Below are positions 54,000 to 63,177 of a stretch of 64,000 nt of DNA, piece after piece. This stretch comes from Prauserella alba (lineage in GTDB: Bacteria > Actinomycetota > Actinomycetes > Mycobacteriales > Pseudonocardiaceae): positions 48,821-112,820 of the forward strand of contig NZ_JAMTCH010000003.1 in assembly GCF_024171735.1 (NCBI RefSeq), read 5' to 3'. Numbering within the stretch: the first letter of the stretch is position 1; every line of letters starts with the position of its first letter. A program made the translations under genes and the position numbers. The notes under the pieces were generated by a model. It had not been told where the DNA came from, ran no database searches, and saw nothing but the letters and a program-made list of their open reading frames with translations.

Positions 54000-54021
54000 T
54001 CGCGATGAACGACCTTTGAAC
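54000..54021 (-). promoter_or_regulatory. PHO-box-like direct repeat upstream of phoX
   Basis: On the minus strand GTTCAAAGGTC and GTTCATCGCGA follow one another with an 11-base period, each opening with GTTCA. Actinobacterial PhoP binds 11-base direct repeats beginning GTTCA. The site ends 71 bases upstream of the phoX start. Two repeats are the minimum expected. Confidence 0.55.
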
Positions 54022-54218
54022 GCCTGCCGATCGGCGAGTGTTCCGAGTAGCCCGAGCTGCTCCGATCGGCGCAGCCGCAAGCGCCGATCGGCCCGATTCG
54101 TCCGGACGTCTCCGGTGGCGGGCGTCGGAATCCGCGCCGGCGTCGGACACGGCGGACGTCGGCGGGCTTACGCGGCGGGCGTAGGCGGACGGTACGGGCC
54201 GTGGCCGCCGCGACGTGC

Positions 54219-55043
54219 TCACGGCGAGGGTGGCAGGCCGCCGACCCTGGTGGTGAGTTCGCCTGCGGCGCGGCGGACCCGGCCCGCGAGATCGGGCCAG
54301 GTGTCGCCGCATTCGGTGTCCGCCGCCGCGTCGGCACCGTCGCCGCGGCCGGTGCAGCGGTGCCGGAAGGTCAGGCTGATCGCAGCCAGCGGGCGGCCGC
54401 CGTGGTCGAAGGCCGGGTAGGCGACGGAGGCGAACTCGGCGGTCACGTGACCGTCCTCGACCGCCCAGCCGAGCCGGTTGTGGGCGGCGAGCGTCGCCCG
54501 CAGTTCGGCGAGGCTCCGCGGGCCCCTGCCGGTGCGGCGCACGAACGCCGATGCCGCCGGCAGCAGTGCCCTGACCTGTGGTTTCGGCAGGTGCATCAGC
54601 ATCGCCCTGCCCGAGGCCGTCAGATGTGCGGGCAGGCGGACGCCCACGTCGGTGACGACCGTCTGCGGCTGGGGCGGGCGTTCCTTGATGAGGTAGACCA
54701 GCTCGCGCCCGTGCAGCACGCCCAGGTGTGCCGTGTGCCCGGTCTCGTCGACGAGTCGCCGCAGGATCGGCCCGGCGAGCCGTTCCAGCGGATCGTGCCG
54801 CAGGTAGGACGAGCCGAGTTCGAACGCGGCGATGCCGAGTGCGTACCGCCGTTCGGCGGGCAGGTGGACCACGAATCCGGCTGTCTGCAGTTCGGTGAGC
54901 AGGTGGTACGTCGACGACCGGGGCAGTTCCGCCTCCCGCGCCAGCGTCGCCGCCGACACCGGTCCCGCGTGCCTCGCCAGCACACCGAGCAGCGCGAGCC
55001 CGCGCCGCAGCGCAGGCACGTTCCCGTGCGTTTCCTGCGTCAT
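54219..55043 (-). CDS. IclR-family regulator of histidine utilisation
   Basis: A 274-residue IclR regulator. The ATG at 55043 follows AGGAGGCACG. The winged helix domain (residues about 8-75) contains SAATLAREAELPRSSTYHLL. The effector domain shows HTAHLGVLHGRELVYLIKE, LPAHLTASGRAMLMHL and EFASVAYPAFDHGGRPLAAI. It is divergent from hutH with 81 bases between the starts, and probably controls the hut operon in response to urocanate or histidine (inferred from position). A TetR/GntR-type hut regulator is absent. Confidence 0.9.
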   Translation of the reverse strand: MTQETHGNVPALRRGLALLGVLARHAGPVSAATLAREAELPRSSTYHLLTELQTAGFVVHLPAERRYALGIAAFELGSSYLRHDPLERLAGPILRRLVDETGHTAHLGVLHGRELVYLIKERPPQPQTVVTDVGVRLPAHLTASGRAMLMHLPKPQVRALLPAASAFVRRTGRGPRSLAELRATLAAHNRLGWAVEDGHVTAEFASVAYPAFDHGGRPLAAISLTFRHRCTGRGDGADAAADTECGDTWPDLAGRVRRAAGELTTRVGGLPPSP

Positions 55044-55053
55044 CGTGCCTCCT

Positions 55054-55069
55054 GTCTGAGATCCGAGAC
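55054..55069. promoter_or_regulatory. Imperfect palindrome between the IclR gene and hutH
   Basis: GTCTGAGATCCGAGAC is symmetrical at 12 of 16 positions, in the short divergent gap ten bases upstream of the regulator start. It is a candidate binding site. Confidence 0.35.
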
Positions 55070-55124
55070 GGAAATCGTAGCGCCGCCGCTGATGAGCGGG
55101 GCCTTCCCGCGGTGCAATGAGGGC

Positions 55125-56660
55125 ATGCCGAACGAGCCGAACGAGGTAGTGATCGGATCCGCGCCGCTGAGCCGCGGCGACGTCGTCGCCGTCGCCCGCG
55201 GCGGTGCCGGAGTGACGGTCGACGCCGTGGCGAGGAAGAACGTCGCCGCCGCCCGCGCGCACGTCGATTCCCTGGCCGACGCGACGACGCCGTCCTACGG
55301 CGTGTCGACCGGCTTCGGTGCGCTGGCGGTGCGCAGCATCCCGCCCGAACGCAGGGCCGACCTGCAACGCTCGCTGATCCGCTCGCACGCCGCCGGTGCC
55401 GGAGCGGCCGTCGAGAACGAGGTCGTGCGCGCGCTCATGCTGCTGCGACTGCGCACCCTGACCACCGGGCACACCGGCGTGCGGACCTCGACCGTCGACA
55501 CCCTGGCCGCGTTGCTCAACGCCGGCATCACCCCGGTCGTACCCGAGTACGGTTCGCTCGGCTGCTCCGGTGACCTCGCGCCGCTCTCGGCGGTCGCGCT
55601 CGCCCTGATGGGGGAGGGTGAGGTCGTCACCGCCGACGGCGTCACGCTGCCGGCCGCCGACGCCCTCCGCGACGCCGGGATCACCCCGGTCACGCTGGCG
55701 GAGAAGGAGGGCCTCGCGCTCACCAACGGCACCGACGGCATGCTCGGCATGCTCGCGCTGGCCACCCGTGACCTCGCCGGACTGCTCGACGTCGCGGACG
55801 TGACCGCGGCGATGAGCGTCGAGGCCCAGCTCGGCACCGACCGCGTGTTCGCCGACGACCTGCAGGCGCTGCGCCCGCACCCGGGGCAGGCCGTCTCGGC
55901 CCGGCGGATGCGGGAGGCGCTCGCCGGCTCGGAGATCGTCGCCAGCCACCGCGGCCCTGACTGCACCCGGGTGCAGGACGCCTACTCGCTGCGGTGCGCC
56001 CCGCAGGTGCACGGCGCGGCGCGGGACACGCTCGCCCACGCCGAGACGGTCGCCGACCGCGAGCTGCTGGCCGCTGTGGACAACCCGGTGGTGCTCGCCG
56101 ACGGGCGCGTGGAATCCAACGGCAACTTCCACGGCGCGCCGCTCGGCTACGTACTCGACTTCCTCGCCATCCCGGTCGCGGACGTCGCGTCGATCGCCGA
56201 GCGCCGCACCGACCGGATGCTCGACGTCGCCCGTTCGCACGGGCTGCCCGCGTTCCTCGCCGCCGACCCGGGCGTGGACTCCGGCCACATGATCGCCCAG
56301 TACACCCAGGCGGGCATCGTCAGCGAGCTCAAACGCCTGGCCACGCCCTCGTCGGTGGATTCCATCCCGAGCAGCGCGATGCAGGAGGACCACGTCTCCA
56401 TGGGCTGGTCGGCGGCGCGCAAGCTCCGCCGCGGCATCGACGGCCTCCGCACCGTGCTGGCCGTCGAACTGCTCACGGCCGCGCGAGCGCTCGACCTGCG
56501 TGCCCCGTTGCGGCCCGCCCCGGTGACGGGCGCGGTGCGGGACCTGCTGCGCACCCGGGTCGACGGCCCCGGACCCGACCGTCACCTCGCCCCCGAGATC
56601 GCCGCGGCCGAGGAGCTCATCGCTTCCGGTGCCGTGCAGAGCTGTGTGGAGGAAGCATGA
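55125..56660 (+). CDS. hutH: Histidine ammonia-lyase
   Basis: A 511-residue lyase converting histidine to urocanate and ammonia. The ATG at 55125 follows GAGGG. The electrophilic MIO cofactor forms from the triad at 147-149, here Cys-Ser-Gly in [12 protein letters not shown] rather than the textbook Ala-Ser-Gly. The tyrosine loop YGVSTGFG is at 58-65. Other marks are [16 protein letters not shown] and [16 protein letters not shown]. It heads the five-gene hut operon; its stop overlaps hutU (ATGA). All genes needed from histidine to glutamate follow in order. Confidence 0.96.
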   Translation: MPNEPNEVVIGSAPLSRGDVVAVARGGAGVTVDAVARKNVAAARAHVDSLADATTPSYGVSTGFGALAVRSIPPERRADLQRSLIRSHAAGAGAAVENEVVRALMLLRLRTLTTGHTGVRTSTVDTLAALLNAGITPVVPEYGSLGCSGDLAPLSAVALALMGEGEVVTADGVTLPAADALRDAGITPVTLAEKEGLALTNGTDGMLGMLALATRDLAGLLDVADVTAAMSVEAQLGTDRVFADDLQALRPHPGQAVSARRMREALAGSEIVASHRGPDCTRVQDAYSLRCAPQVHGAARDTLAHAETVADRELLAAVDNPVVLADGRVESNGNFHGAPLGYVLDFLAIPVADVASIAERRTDRMLDVARSHGLPAFLAADPGVDSGHMIAQYTQAGIVSELKRLATPSSVDSIPSSAMQEDHVSMGWSAARKLRRGIDGLRTVLAVELLTAARALDLRAPLRPAPVTGAVRDLLRTRVDGPGPDRHLAPEIAAAEELIASGAVQSCVEEA

Positions 56661-58273
56661 CCCTGACCACCAAGAACTGGCAGACCGAGGCCGCGCTGCG
56701 GATGCTGCGCAACAACCTCCACCCCGAGGTCGCCGAGCGGCCCGAGGACCTCGTCGTCTACGGCGGCACCGGCAAGGCCGCCCGCGACCAGGCCAGTTAC
56801 GACGCCATCGCCCGGACCCTGGCCACGGTGGCCGAGGACGAGACGCTGCTCGTGCAGTCCGGCAAACCCGTCGGCGTGCTGCGCACCCACGAGTGGGCAC
56901 CGCGCGTGCTCATCGCCAACTCCAACCTCGTCGGCGACTGGGCCAACTGGCCGGAGTTCCGCAGGCTGGAGAACATGGGCCTGACGATGTACGGCCAGAT
57001 GACCGCAGGGTCGTGGATCTACATCGGCACCCAGGGCATCCTGCAGGGCACGTACGAGACGTTCGCGGCCGTGGCCGAGAAGCGTTTCGGCGGCACGCTC
57101 GCAGGCACGTTGACGGTCACCGCGGGCCTCGGCGGTATGGGCGGCGCGCAACCGCTTGCGGTGACGATGAACGACGGCGCGGCCCTGGTGATCGAGTGTG
57201 ATCCGCACCGCGCGCAACGGCGGCTCGAGACCGCCTACCTCGACGAGCTGGCCTCCGATCTGGACGACGCGATCACCCGCGTGACGGCGGCCAAGGCCGA
57301 CCGTCGTGCGCTCTCGGTCGGCGTGATCGGCAACGCCGCCGAGATCCTGCCCGAACTGCTGCGCCGCGACATCGACGTCGACATCGTCACCGACCAGACG
57401 TCGGCACACGACCCGCTGTCCTACCTGCCGTCCGGTGTGGACGTCGGCGACTGGCACGATTACGCCGCCGCCAAGCCCGACGAGTTCACCGACCGGGCAC
57501 GGGAGTCGATGGCCGAGCACGTGAAGGCGATGGTCGGGTTCGCCGACCGGGGTGCCGAGGTGTTCGACTACGGCAACTCGCTGCGCAGCGAGGCCCAGAC
57601 CGCCGGGTACGAGCGGGCGTTCGACTTCCCCGGCTTCGTGCCCGCCTACATCCGGCCGCTGTTCTGCGAGGGCAAGGGCCCGTTCCGGTGGGCCGCGCTG
57701 TCGGGCGACCCGGCCGACATCGCCGCCACCGACCGGGCCGTGCTGGAGCTGTTCCCCGAGAACGAATCCCTCGCGCGCTGGATCCGCATGGCGGGCGAGC
57801 GGGTGTCCTTCCAGGGACTGCCCGCGCGGATCTGCTGGCTCGGCCACGGCGAGCGGCACCTCGCGGGCCTGCGGTTCAACGAGATGGTGGCGAGCGGAGA
57901 GCTCTCGGCGCCGGTCGTCATCGGCCGTGACCACCTCGACTCGGGCAGCGTCGCCTCGCCGTACCGGGAGACCGAGTCCATGATGGACGGTTCGGACGCG
58001 ATCGCCGACTGGCCGTTGCTCAACGCGCTCGTGAACACGGCGTCGGGCGCCACCTGGGTGTCGATCCACCACGGCGGCGGCGTCGGCATGGGCCGGTCGA
58101 TCCACGCGGGCCAGGTGACGGTCGCCGACGGGACCGAACTGGCAGCGCGGAAACTCGAACGCGTGCTCAGCAACGACCCTGCCACCGGGGTGCTGCGGCA
58201 CGTCGACGCCGGGTACGAGCGTGCCGCGGAGGCAGCCACCGCCGGTGGCCTGACCGTTCCGATGTGGCAGTGA
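56657..58273 (+). CDS. hutU: Urocanate hydratase
   Basis: A 538-residue NAD-dependent urocanase making 4-imidazolone-5-propanoate. Signatures are [80 protein letters not shown] and the active-site cysteine region [16 protein letters not shown]. Length is standard. Its ATG overlaps the hutH stop, and its end overlaps or abuts the next gene, so the operon is translationally coupled. Confidence 0.97.
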   Translation: MTLTTKNWQTEAALRMLRNNLHPEVAERPEDLVVYGGTGKAARDQASYDAIARTLATVAEDETLLVQSGKPVGVLRTHEWAPRVLIANSNLVGDWANWPEFRRLENMGLTMYGQMTAGSWIYIGTQGILQGTYETFAAVAEKRFGGTLAGTLTVTAGLGGMGGAQPLAVTMNDGAALVIECDPHRAQRRLETAYLDELASDLDDAITRVTAAKADRRALSVGVIGNAAEILPELLRRDIDVDIVTDQTSAHDPLSYLPSGVDVGDWHDYAAAKPDEFTDRARESMAEHVKAMVGFADRGAEVFDYGNSLRSEAQTAGYERAFDFPGFVPAYIRPLFCEGKGPFRWAALSGDPADIAATDRAVLELFPENESLARWIRMAGERVSFQGLPARICWLGHGERHLAGLRFNEMVASGELSAPVVIGRDHLDSGSVASPYRETESMMDGSDAIADWPLLNALVNTASGATWVSIHHGGGVGMGRSIHAGQVTVADGTELAARKLERVLSNDPATGVLRHVDAGYERAAEAATAGGLTVPMWQ

Positions 58274-58275
58274 CC

Positions 58276-59508
58276 ATGGCGGACACGACCGGAACACCCA
58301 CGGCCGCAACACCGGAGCCGAGCGCGAGCGGACTGCTCGCCGACATCGCCGACGTCGGGCGCGACCGCACCCGCGGTGGATACTCCCGGCACGTGTTCGA
58401 CACCGCCGAGCTCGACCTGCGTGAGTGGTTCGCGGGCGAGGCGCGGCGACGCGGGCTCGACGTGGAACGGGACCGCAACGGCAACCTGTGGGCGTGGTGG
58501 GGCGCGCCCGGACCGGACGCGGTCGTCACCGGCAGCCATCTCGACTCGGTGCCAGGAGGCGGCGCGTTCGACGGGCCCCTCGGCGTCGTGAGCGGACTGT
58601 CCGCAGTGGACATCCTGCGGCAGCGGGGCGTGACCCCGGCCAAGCCGCTCGCCGTGGTCGTGTTCGGCGAGGAGGAGGGCGGCAGGTTCGGAGTACCGTG
58701 CCTGGGATCGCGACTGCTGACCGGATCGCTGCCCGCGGAACGGGCGCTGCGGCTGCGCGATCCCGACGGCGTCACGTTCGCCGAGGCCGCACGGCGCGGC
58801 GGTCTCGAGCCGGAGCACATCGGTGCCGATCCCGGGCTCGTGGGCCGTATCGGCAGGTTCGTGGAACTGCACGTCGAACAGGGCAGGGGGCTCGTCGACC
58901 TCGGCGGCCCCGTCGCCGTCGGCAGCACCGTGATCGCGCACGGCCGGTGGCGGCTGACGTTCGCGGGCCAGGGCAACCACGCCGGTGCGACGCCGATGGA
59001 CGACCGGCGGGACCCCATGCTGCCCGCCGCGGAGACCGTCGCAGCCGTGCGCCGCATCGCCGCGTCGGCACCCGCCACGCGCGCCACGGTCGGCAGGCTC
59101 ACGCCCAACCCCGGCGGCACCAACGTCATCGCCTCCACCGTGGACGTCTGGCTCGACGCGCGAGGCCCGGACGTGCCTGCCGTGGTGCGGGACGTCGAGG
59201 CGGCGGCGCGGGCGGCCGCCGAGGCGGAGGGCTGCACCGTCGAGCTGCGGGAGGAGTCGTGGAGCGACGAGGTGGTGTTCGACCCCGTGCTGCGTGACGA
59301 GGTGTCGGCCGAGCTCGGCGATGCGCCCGCACTGCCCACCGGGGCGGGGCACGACGCCGCGGTGCTCTCGGCGCACGTGCCCGCCGCGATGCTGTACGTG
59401 CGCAACCCGACCGGGGTCAGCCACGCACCCGAGGAGTACGCCGAGGACTCCGATGTGGACGCAGGCGCCCAGGCGCTCGCCACCACGCTGGCGAGGTTGT
59501 GCCGGTGA
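58276..59508 (+). CDS. M20-family amidohydrolase (allantoate amidohydrolase-like), hut operon
   Basis: A 410-residue M20 metallopeptidase-fold amidase of the allantoate/N-carbamoyl-amino-acid amidohydrolase group. Metal ligands lie in TGSHLDSVPGGGAFDGPLGV, VVFGEEEGGRFG and ELHVEQGR; the dimer-domain histidine is in GQGNHAGATPMDDRRD. ATG 58276 is used; GTG at 58270 (overlapping the hutU stop) and 58264 are alternatives. In this operon it takes the place expected for HutG, so hydrolysis of N-formyl-L-glutamate from HutF is the likely job. That assignment is inference. Confidence 0.9.
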   Translation: MADTTGTPTAATPEPSASGLLADIADVGRDRTRGGYSRHVFDTAELDLREWFAGEARRRGLDVERDRNGNLWAWWGAPGPDAVVTGSHLDSVPGGGAFDGPLGVVSGLSAVDILRQRGVTPAKPLAVVVFGEEEGGRFGVPCLGSRLLTGSLPAERALRLRDPDGVTFAEAARRGGLEPEHIGADPGLVGRIGRFVELHVEQGRGLVDLGGPVAVGSTVIAHGRWRLTFAGQGNHAGATPMDDRRDPMLPAAETVAAVRRIAASAPATRATVGRLTPNPGGTNVIASTVDVWLDARGPDVPAVVRDVEAAARAAAEAEGCTVELREESWSDEVVFDPVLRDEVSAELGDAPALPTGAGHDAAVLSAHVPAAMLYVRNPTGVSHAPEEYAEDSDVDAGAQALATTLARLCR

Positions 59509-60875
59509 GCCCGGCGGTGAGCGACGGCGTGGACGCGACGGGCAGCGGCTCGGGTCGCGGTTCGGGCGGCGGCGCGGTGACCGAGTACTGGTGTGAGCAC
59601 GCCTGGCTGCCCGGCGGGGTCGTCGAGGGCGTGGGCGTCGACGTGTCGGGCGGGGTGATCGTCGGGATCGAACCCGGGCGGCCACGGCGCGGCCGGACGC
59701 TGCGGGGCCTCACGTTGCCCGGTATGGCGAACGCGCATTCGCACGCGTTCCACCGCGCGCTGCGTGGGCGCACGCACGGGGACCGCGGCACGTTCTGGAC
59801 GTGGCGGGAACTCATGTACCGTCTCGCGGAGCGGCTCGATCCGGACTCGTACTACCGGCTCGCGCGGGCCGTCTACGCGGAGATGGTGCTGGCCGGGTAC
59901 ACGAGCGTCGGCGAGTTCCACTACCTGCACCACGGTCCGGGTGGCAGGCGTTACGCCGATCCGAACGCGATGAGCGCCGCGCTCGTCGCGGCGGCCGCAG
60001 ACGCCGGGATCCGCATCTGCCTGCTCGACACGTGCTATCTCGCGGGCGGTCCGGACACCCCCCTCGACGGCGTTCAGCTGCGGTTCGGCGACGGCGACGC
60101 CGACGGCTGGGCGTCCCGGGTGAGCGAGTTCCGGCCGGAGGGCGACCACGTCGTCGTCGGCGCGGCGGCGCATTCCGTACGTGCCGTGCCCGCCGCGGAC
60201 CTGTCGGCCGTGGCCGGGTGGGCGAGCGGGAAACCGCTGCACGTCCACCTGTCCGAGCAGCGAGCCGAGAACGACGACTGCCTGCGCGTGCACGGCGTGA
60301 CCCCGACGGCGCTGCTGGAGCGGCACGGCGTGCTGGGGGAGCGCACCACCGCCGTCCACGCGACGCACCTCAGCGACGACGACATGTCGACACTGGGAGC
60401 GTCGCGGACGCGGGCGTGCTTCTGCCCGACGACCGAACGCGACCTCGGCGACGGTATCGGCCCGGCGTCGGCCCTGGCCGCCGCCGGGGTGCGGCTGTGT
60501 CTCGGCAGCGACAGCCATGCCGTCGTCGACGCCTTCGAAGAGGCGCGTGCCCTCGAACTCAACGAACGCCTGGCCGCGGAGGCTCGGGGCCGGTTCGCCG
60601 TCGGCGACCTGCTCGCCGCCGCGGCCGACCACGGTGCGATCGGCTTCGACGACGTCGGCCGCATCGAGGCGGGCATGCAGGCCGACCTCGTGACCGTGCG
60701 GCTCGACTCGGTCCGCACCGCGGGCGCCGCCCCCGACGGTGCGCTGCTCGCAGCGACGGGCGCCGACGTCACCGACGTTCTCGTCGCGGGCAGGCCCGTG
60801 GTACGTGACGGGGTGCACACTCGTGTCGAACGTCCCGCCACCGAGCTGGCGGGCGAGATCGGAAAGCTCCTATGA
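59505..60875 (+). CDS. hutF: Formimidoylglutamate deiminase
   Basis: A 456-residue amidohydrolase turning N-formimino-L-glutamate into N-formyl-L-glutamate and ammonia. Metal ligands are in GMANAHSHAFHRALRG, HVHLSEQ and CLGSDSHAVVDAFEEARALE; VHATHLSDDD and FCPTTERDLGDG are family marks. The GTG at 59505 overlaps the previous stop (GTGA). A Gly/Ser-rich stretch up to about residue 24 suggests that the GTG at 59577 (VTEYWCEHAWLPGG) could be the real start. Its presence shows the five-step pathway, in which formylglutamate is an intermediate, rather than direct release of formamide. Confidence 0.94.
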   Translation: MSPAVSDGVDATGSGSGRGSGGGAVTEYWCEHAWLPGGVVEGVGVDVSGGVIVGIEPGRPRRGRTLRGLTLPGMANAHSHAFHRALRGRTHGDRGTFWTWRELMYRLAERLDPDSYYRLARAVYAEMVLAGYTSVGEFHYLHHGPGGRRYADPNAMSAALVAAAADAGIRICLLDTCYLAGGPDTPLDGVQLRFGDGDADGWASRVSEFRPEGDHVVVGAAAHSVRAVPAADLSAVAGWASGKPLHVHLSEQRAENDDCLRVHGVTPTALLERHGVLGERTTAVHATHLSDDDMSTLGASRTRACFCPTTERDLGDGIGPASALAAAGVRLCLGSDSHAVVDAFEEARALELNERLAAEARGRFAVGDLLAAAADHGAIGFDDVGRIEAGMQADLVTVRLDSVRTAGAAPDGALLAATGADVTDVLVAGRPVVRDGVHTRVERPATELAGEIGKLL

Positions 60876-62065
60876 CCCCGAACCCGCGCCCCGCATCCGC
60901 ATCCCCGACGTCCACTGTGGTCACGGGGATCGGCGAGCTGACGACCAACGATCCCGGACTGGGAGTCCTGCGTGACGCCGCGGTCGTCCTCGAGGCCGAC
61001 CGCATCGCCTGGGTGGGCGAGTCCGCCGTCGCGCCCGCCGCGGACGAGGCCGTGGACGTCGGCGGCCGCGCGGTGCTGCCCGGCTGGGTGGACAGTCACA
61101 CGCACCTCGTGTTCGCGGGCGACCGCACCGCCGAGTTCGAGGCGCGCATGGCGGGCGAGCCGTACCAGGCGGGCGGGATCGCCACCACCGTCGCGCGTAC
61201 CCGCGAGGCGGGCGACGACGCTTTGGAAGCGAACCTGGTGGCCCACCTCGACGAGGCGGCACGCCAGGGAACCACGTGCCTGGAGACGAAGACCGGCTAC
61301 GGTCTGACGACCGCCGACGAGACCCGGGCCGCCCGTATCGCCGCCCGGCACGCCGACGAGGTCACCTACCTCGGTGCGCACGTCGTTCCGCAGGGCGCGG
61401 ACGCGGAGTCCTATGTGGACCTCGTGTGCGGCGACATGCTCGACGCCGTCGCCCCGTACGCCGGCTGGGCGGACGTGTTCTGCGAGGACGGCGCGTTCGA
61501 CGAGACCCAGTCCGAGCGCATCGTGCGCGCGGCGGCCGCGCGCGGACTCGGCGTGCGCGTGCACGGCAACCAGCTCGGAGAAGGGCCCGGCGTGCAGCTT
61601 GCGGTGCGCAACGGCGCGGCGAGCGTCGACCACTGCACGTATCTGACCGACGAGGACGTCGACGCGCTCGCCTCCTCGGCGACCGTCGCGACGCTGCTGC
61701 CCGCGTGTGATCTGTCCACCCGGCAGCCGCTCGCACCGGCGCGGAGGCTGTGGGACGCCGGCGCGACCGTCGCGCTCGCCAGCAACGCCAACCCGGGCAG
61801 TTCGTACACGACGTCGATGGCGTTCTGCGTCGCCACCGCGGTGTTGCAGATGGGACTGTCGGTGCGCGAGGCCGTGTGGGCGGCGACCGCGGGCGGTGCG
61901 CGGGCCCTGCGCCGGGACACGGGTGACGGCGTCGTCGGCACCGTGCGCGTGGGGGCGCGCGCCGACCTGCACGTGCTCGACGCCCCGTCGGCCACCCACC
62001 TCGCCTACCGCCCCGGGGTTCCGCTCACGTGGGCAGTGTGGCGCTGCGGAGAGCGCATTCGCTGA
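60872..62065 (+). CDS. hutI: Imidazolonepropionase
   Basis: A 397-residue amidohydrolase opening the imidazolone ring to N-formimino-L-glutamate, the step between HutU and HutF. Signatures are GWVDSHTHLVFAGDR (metal histidines), GGIATTVARTREAGD, CLETKTGYGL, GAHVVPQ, RVHGNQLGEGPG and ASNANPGSSYTTSM. The ATG overlaps the hutF stop by four bases. It is the last gene of the operon; a convergent unknown gene follows after 64 bases. No strong terminator hairpin was found in that gap. Confidence 0.96.
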   Translation: MTPNPRPASASPTSTVVTGIGELTTNDPGLGVLRDAAVVLEADRIAWVGESAVAPAADEAVDVGGRAVLPGWVDSHTHLVFAGDRTAEFEARMAGEPYQAGGIATTVARTREAGDDALEANLVAHLDEAARQGTTCLETKTGYGLTTADETRAARIAARHADEVTYLGAHVVPQGADAESYVDLVCGDMLDAVAPYAGWADVFCEDGAFDETQSERIVRAAAARGLGVRVHGNQLGEGPGVQLAVRNGAASVDHCTYLTDEDVDALASSATVATLLPACDLSTRQPLAPARRLWDAGATVALASNANPGSSYTTSMAFCVATAVLQMGLSVREAVWAATAGGARALRRDTGDGVVGTVRVGARADLHVLDAPSATHLAYRPGVPLTWAVWRCGERIR

Positions 62066-62129
62066 GGCGCGGACTCCTGCGCGTGTCCTGCGCTCGGAAC
62101 CGCGTGCGCCTGTCCGCGAGCCGGGGCTG

Positions 62130-62909
62130 TCAGGCCAGCAGGGACTCGACGCCGAGGTCCGCGGCGGCTTCGTGGGCGCGGGAACGGAGCTCCGGGTCCT
62201 CGTCGAGTCCTGCGGCCACGAGGCGTGCCCGCAGCTCGTCGTCGAGGTGGGCGAGCAGGTCGAACAGGGCGTGCCACAGGTCGTACTCGTCGGCCGCGTG
62301 GGCGTAGGCGGCGCATCGCTCGGTGGGCTGCCGTGACACCAGCGTGCTCAGCGACGACTTGTCGTCGACGACGAACGCGACCTCGAGGACCTGGCGTTCG
62401 TTCAGCTCGGCCAGGCCCGCCTCGGCGATCTCGGCGGGCACGCCGCCGACGAACCGGCCGAGGGTGATCCAGTCCTCCCGCCTGCGGAGTTCCCTGCTGA
62501 CCTCGGCGACCGTGTCCGGCGGCAGTTCGGCGAGGATGTGGCCTGCCCTGCGCGGATCGAGTTCGGCGGCGACGTCGGCGAGGAACGGCGCCGGTAGTTT
62601 CAGCGCGATCGCCACGCCGCGCTCGCCTTCGAGCAGCCCGGCCAGCCGTGCGCTGAGCATCGGTCCGAAGGCCTTCTGCGCCAGCGTCACCAGCACGGGT
62701 ACCGGGATGATCCCGCTGGCCGACACGAGCTTGCGCAACACCGGCTGGTGCGCACCGTGCAGGGCTTCGGTCGCCTGGTCGCGCAGGGTGCGGATGTCGG
62801 CGGCCGGCACGGTCAGCAGGAACTCCAGGCGCTGCTCGGATTCGCCGAGCACTCGTGCGAGCTTGACGATCTCGGCGCGCGCGGCGAGCCGGTCGAGCGC
62901 TTCGGTCAC
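62130..62909 (-). CDS. Helical-repeat protein of unknown function
   Basis: A 259-residue protein without a recognised family. It is nearly all helical, with repeated motifs such as LDPRRAGHILAELPPDTVAE and AEAGLAELNERQVLEVAFVV that resemble the MgtE N-terminal/HEAT-like superhelix. There is no membrane segment (only a short hydrophobic IIPVPVLVTLAQKAFG near 75). The GTG at 62909 overlaps the stop of the small upstream gene (GTGA), so the two are coupled. A scaffolding or regulatory role is possible but unproven. Confidence 0.75.
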   Translation of the reverse strand: MTEALDRLAARAEIVKLARVLGESEQRLEFLLTVPAADIRTLRDQATEALHGAHQPVLRKLVSASGIIPVPVLVTLAQKAFGPMLSARLAGLLEGERGVAIALKLPAPFLADVAAELDPRRAGHILAELPPDTVAEVSRELRRREDWITLGRFVGGVPAEIAEAGLAELNERQVLEVAFVVDDKSSLSTLVSRQPTERCAAYAHAADEYDLWHALFDLLAHLDDELRARLVAAGLDEDPELRSRAHEAAADLGVESLLA

Positions 62910-63130
62910 AGTCCCACCGCCTTGCGCACCGCGGGCCGGATGAAGAACGGGATGTGCGAGAGCGCGCTGTCGGCCGATTCCTGCAATGCCGCGGCCTGTC
63001 GTCGCCGTGCCTGCCGCAGCGCGTCGGCGAGTACCTGTTTGTGCTCGTCGGGCAGCGCGTCGATGCCGGCGGGCAAGCCGTCGAAATGGGGCCCGTCGAG
63101 CTGTTCGGCGAGCGTGCGATCTGTGGCCAT
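62906..63130 (-). CDS. Small conserved-looking protein of unknown function
   Basis: A 74-residue protein starting with ATG at 63130 behind GGAGGGGACC. It is acidic then basic (PDEHKQVLADALRQARRRQA), with a short amphipathic C-terminus (ALSHIPFFIRPAVRKAVGL) that could touch the membrane. It overlaps the next gene by four bases and is divergent from a dienelactone hydrolase with 47 bases between. No function recognised. Confidence 0.72.
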   Translation of the reverse strand: MATDRTLAEQLDGPHFDGLPAGIDALPDEHKQVLADALRQARRRQAAALQESADSALSHIPFFIRPAVRKAVGL

Positions 63131-63177
63131 CGGTCCCCTCCGCGGGAGGCTCGGCTGTGAGGGATAGTTTCGCACCT

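Noticed and set aside
50780..54019. 1079-residue plus-strand open frame
   Set aside because: It is the mirror of the CNNM and PhoX genes, Arg/His/Gly-rich and without domain sequence. Long antisense frames are expected at this GC content.
58167..60818. 883-residue minus-strand frame across hut genes
   Set aside because: It is antisense to the M20 amidase and hutF, both firmly supported by catalytic motifs.
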